From the NCBI RefSeq assembly GCF_014884995.1, contig NZ_JABMII010000004.1, positions 248,001 through 312,000 of the forward strand: DNA of 64,000 nt. The letters are read 5' to 3'. The notes below the pieces were generated by a model, which was not told the DNA's origin, searched no databases, and saw nothing but the letters and a program-made list of their open reading frames with translations. The DNA is from Spirabiliibacterium pneumoniae (GTDB taxonomy: Bacteria; Pseudomonadota; Gammaproteobacteria; Enterobacterales; Pasteurellaceae). This document shows positions 63,039-64,000 of the stretch, piece by piece. The translations under genes and the position numbers were made by a program. How positions within the stretch are numbered: position 1 is the stretch's first letter; every line of letters starts with the position of its first letter.

Positions 63039-63980
63039 TTATTCTCCCTTGCGCTGAATCGTTACTTTTTTCATCATATCGTTAAGCTGTTGGCGATCGG
63101 TTAGCCCGACATTTTCTTGCATCACGGCTAATGTCCCTAATGCGCTGGCGCACGCGAACACCTCCTGCGGCGACCATTGCTGGCTTAAGCCATAAATAAA
63201 GCCCGCCACCATCGAATCGCCTGCCCCCACTGTGCTCACAATGCGCTCACAGCGTGGTGGCTGGGCATGGAACACGCCATATTCACTCACCCACAGCGCC
63301 CCTTTTTCGCCCATGGAAACCACCACATTTTCAATCCCTTGTGTGTGCAACGCCTGCGCAGCATCGATGATCTCATCAAGTGTTTTTAGCGGCACGTTCA
63401 TGTACTCCGCCAGCTCATGCTCATTGGGTTTCACCAGCCACGGTGTTGTTTGCATGCCTGCGTTCAGCGCCGCTTTGCTACTATCCAACACCACTTTCAC
63501 CCCCAGCGCGCGCACCGCACTTAGCCACTGCGCGAACATGGCGGCACTAACGCCACGCGGCAAGCTGCCACACACGGCGACTAATTGCACATCGCGCAGA
63601 TAATTCACGCTGTCGTCACAAAATTGCTGCCATTGGGGCGCGCTGACGGTAAAGCCAGAGAAATTGAGATCCGTCACCTCGCCATCGCTTGCGGTGAGTT
63701 TGACATTGGTGCGCGTGCTGCCAGCGATGCGTTGCATGCGGTCAATCACGTTGAGCGTGGCAAAATGCTGTTCAAAGGCGGCGCTATTTTCTTGACCTAA
63801 CAGCCCGCCGAGCATAATGCCCGTCACGCCAAGATCACTTAATACTTTCGCCACATTAATGCCTTTGCCCGCGGGGTAAACACCCAACGTTTGCACCGCA
63901 TTCACGCCGCCCAAGGTGATATGTTCCATGCGCCCAACTAGATCAAAAGCAGGGTTGAGGGTTATCGTTGCAATGTTCAT
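63039..63980 (-). CDS. fruK: 1-phosphofructokinase
   Basis: 313 residues, PfkB family. Phosphorylates fructose 1-phosphate to the 1,6-bisphosphate. TLNPAFDLVGRMEHI at the start, GKGINVAKVLSDLGV and the catalytic STVGAGDSMVAGF near residues 249-261. Middle gene of fruBKA. Confidence 0.96.
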   Translation of the reverse strand: MNIATITLNPAFDLVGRMEHITLGGVNAVQTLGVYPAGKGINVAKVLSDLGVTGIMLGGLLGQENSAAFEQHFATLNVIDRMQRIAGSTRTNVKLTASDGEVTDLNFSGFTVSAPQWQQFCDDSVNYLRDVQLVAVCGSLPRGVSAAMFAQWLSAVRALGVKVVLDSSKAALNAGMQTTPWLVKPNEHELAEYMNVPLKTLDEIIDAAQALHTQGIENVVVSMGEKGALWVSEYGVFHAQPPRCERIVSTVGAGDSMVAGFIYGLSQQWSPQEVFACASALGTLAVMQENVGLTDRQQLNDMMKKVTIQRKGE

Positions 63981-63981
63981 A

Positions 63982-64000
63982 TTACTCTCCTAGCCCTTCG
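63982..64000 (-). CDS. fruB: Probable last codons of fruB
   Basis: One minus-strand frame reads E-G-L-G-E-stop with TAA at 63984-63982, just before the fruK start, and GGAGAG doubles as the fruK ribosome site. Called from gene order only; too short to confirm. Confidence 0.45.

Overview
The window is a piece of a Pasteurellaceae chromosome. By eye I count roughly 100 copies of the 9-base uptake signal core AAGTGCGGT (or its complement), the dialect of the Haemophilus influenzae / Aggregatibacter / Pasteurella branch of naturally competent Pasteurellaceae, not the Actinobacillus-type ACAAGCGGT. Gene content (Na+-NQR, selenocysteine formate dehydrogenase, arcA, ilvY-ilvC, asd, fruBKA) fits this family. 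I cannot name the species; base composition looks somewhat richer in G+C than H. influenzae.

Layout. 1-2 kb: polA, cut by the window edge. 2-3.4 kb: fdhD and a rhodanese membrane protein, divergent from the fdnGHI-fdhE formate dehydrogenase operon (3.6-9.2 kb), whose alpha subunit reads UGA as selenocysteine. 9.3-10 kb: yhhQ queuosine-precursor transporter behind a probable preQ1-I riboswitch. 10-11.6 kb: an oxidoreductase and a divergent HxlR regulator. 11.6-16.5 kb: leuABCD with a leucine-rich leader peptide and attenuator. 16.7-19.2 kb: prfC and arcA. 19.3-21.9 kb: ptsHI-crr. 22.2-24 kb: rsgA, orn, tRNA-Gly. 24.1-29.9 kb: the accessory locus, a 1513-residue trimeric autotransporter adhesin plus an OmpA/BamE-type lipoprotein, bracketed by diverged ~100 bp direct repeats. 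29.9-35 kb: loiP-like protease, ppa, and mnmA-GNAT-hflD-purB. 35-42.1 kb: nqrABCDEF-apbE-nqrM. 42.5-43.7 kb: bolA, yajG, tRNA-Asn and tRNA-Phe. 43.9-49 kb: asd, ydfG, a Kef-type antiporter, a periplasmic ATP-dependent DNA ligase. 49-51.5 kb: ilvY/ilvC. 51.5-53.2 kb: a NagE-like PTS permease with a structured leader. 53.3-61.3 kb: pepE, potD, miaE, rmuC, maf-pabB-pabC-like, phrB. 61.4-64 kb: fruA and fruK with the last codons of probable fruB.

How the genes fit together. Much of the window is respiratory and redox metabolism: formate oxidation (fdn plus fdhD/fdhE), the sodium-pumping NADH dehydrogenase with its two maturation factors, and ArcA. A second theme is PTS sugar uptake: HPr, EI and EIIA-Glc encoded here can serve the NagE-like EIICB, which has no EIIA of its own; the fructose PTS has its own phosphocarrier. 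A third is branched-chain amino acid synthesis (leuABCD by attenuation, ilvC by IlvY). Many terminators are two uptake sequences in inverted orientation.

The most interesting locus is 24.1-29.9 kb: a large mosaic-looking adhesin, nearly free of uptake sequences, with a ten-base homopolymer in its promoter region, a lipoprotein of the kind that tethers trimeric adhesins to peptidoglycan, a tRNA gene on one side and direct repeats on both. I saw no CRISPR array, insertion sequence, integrase or prophage gene.
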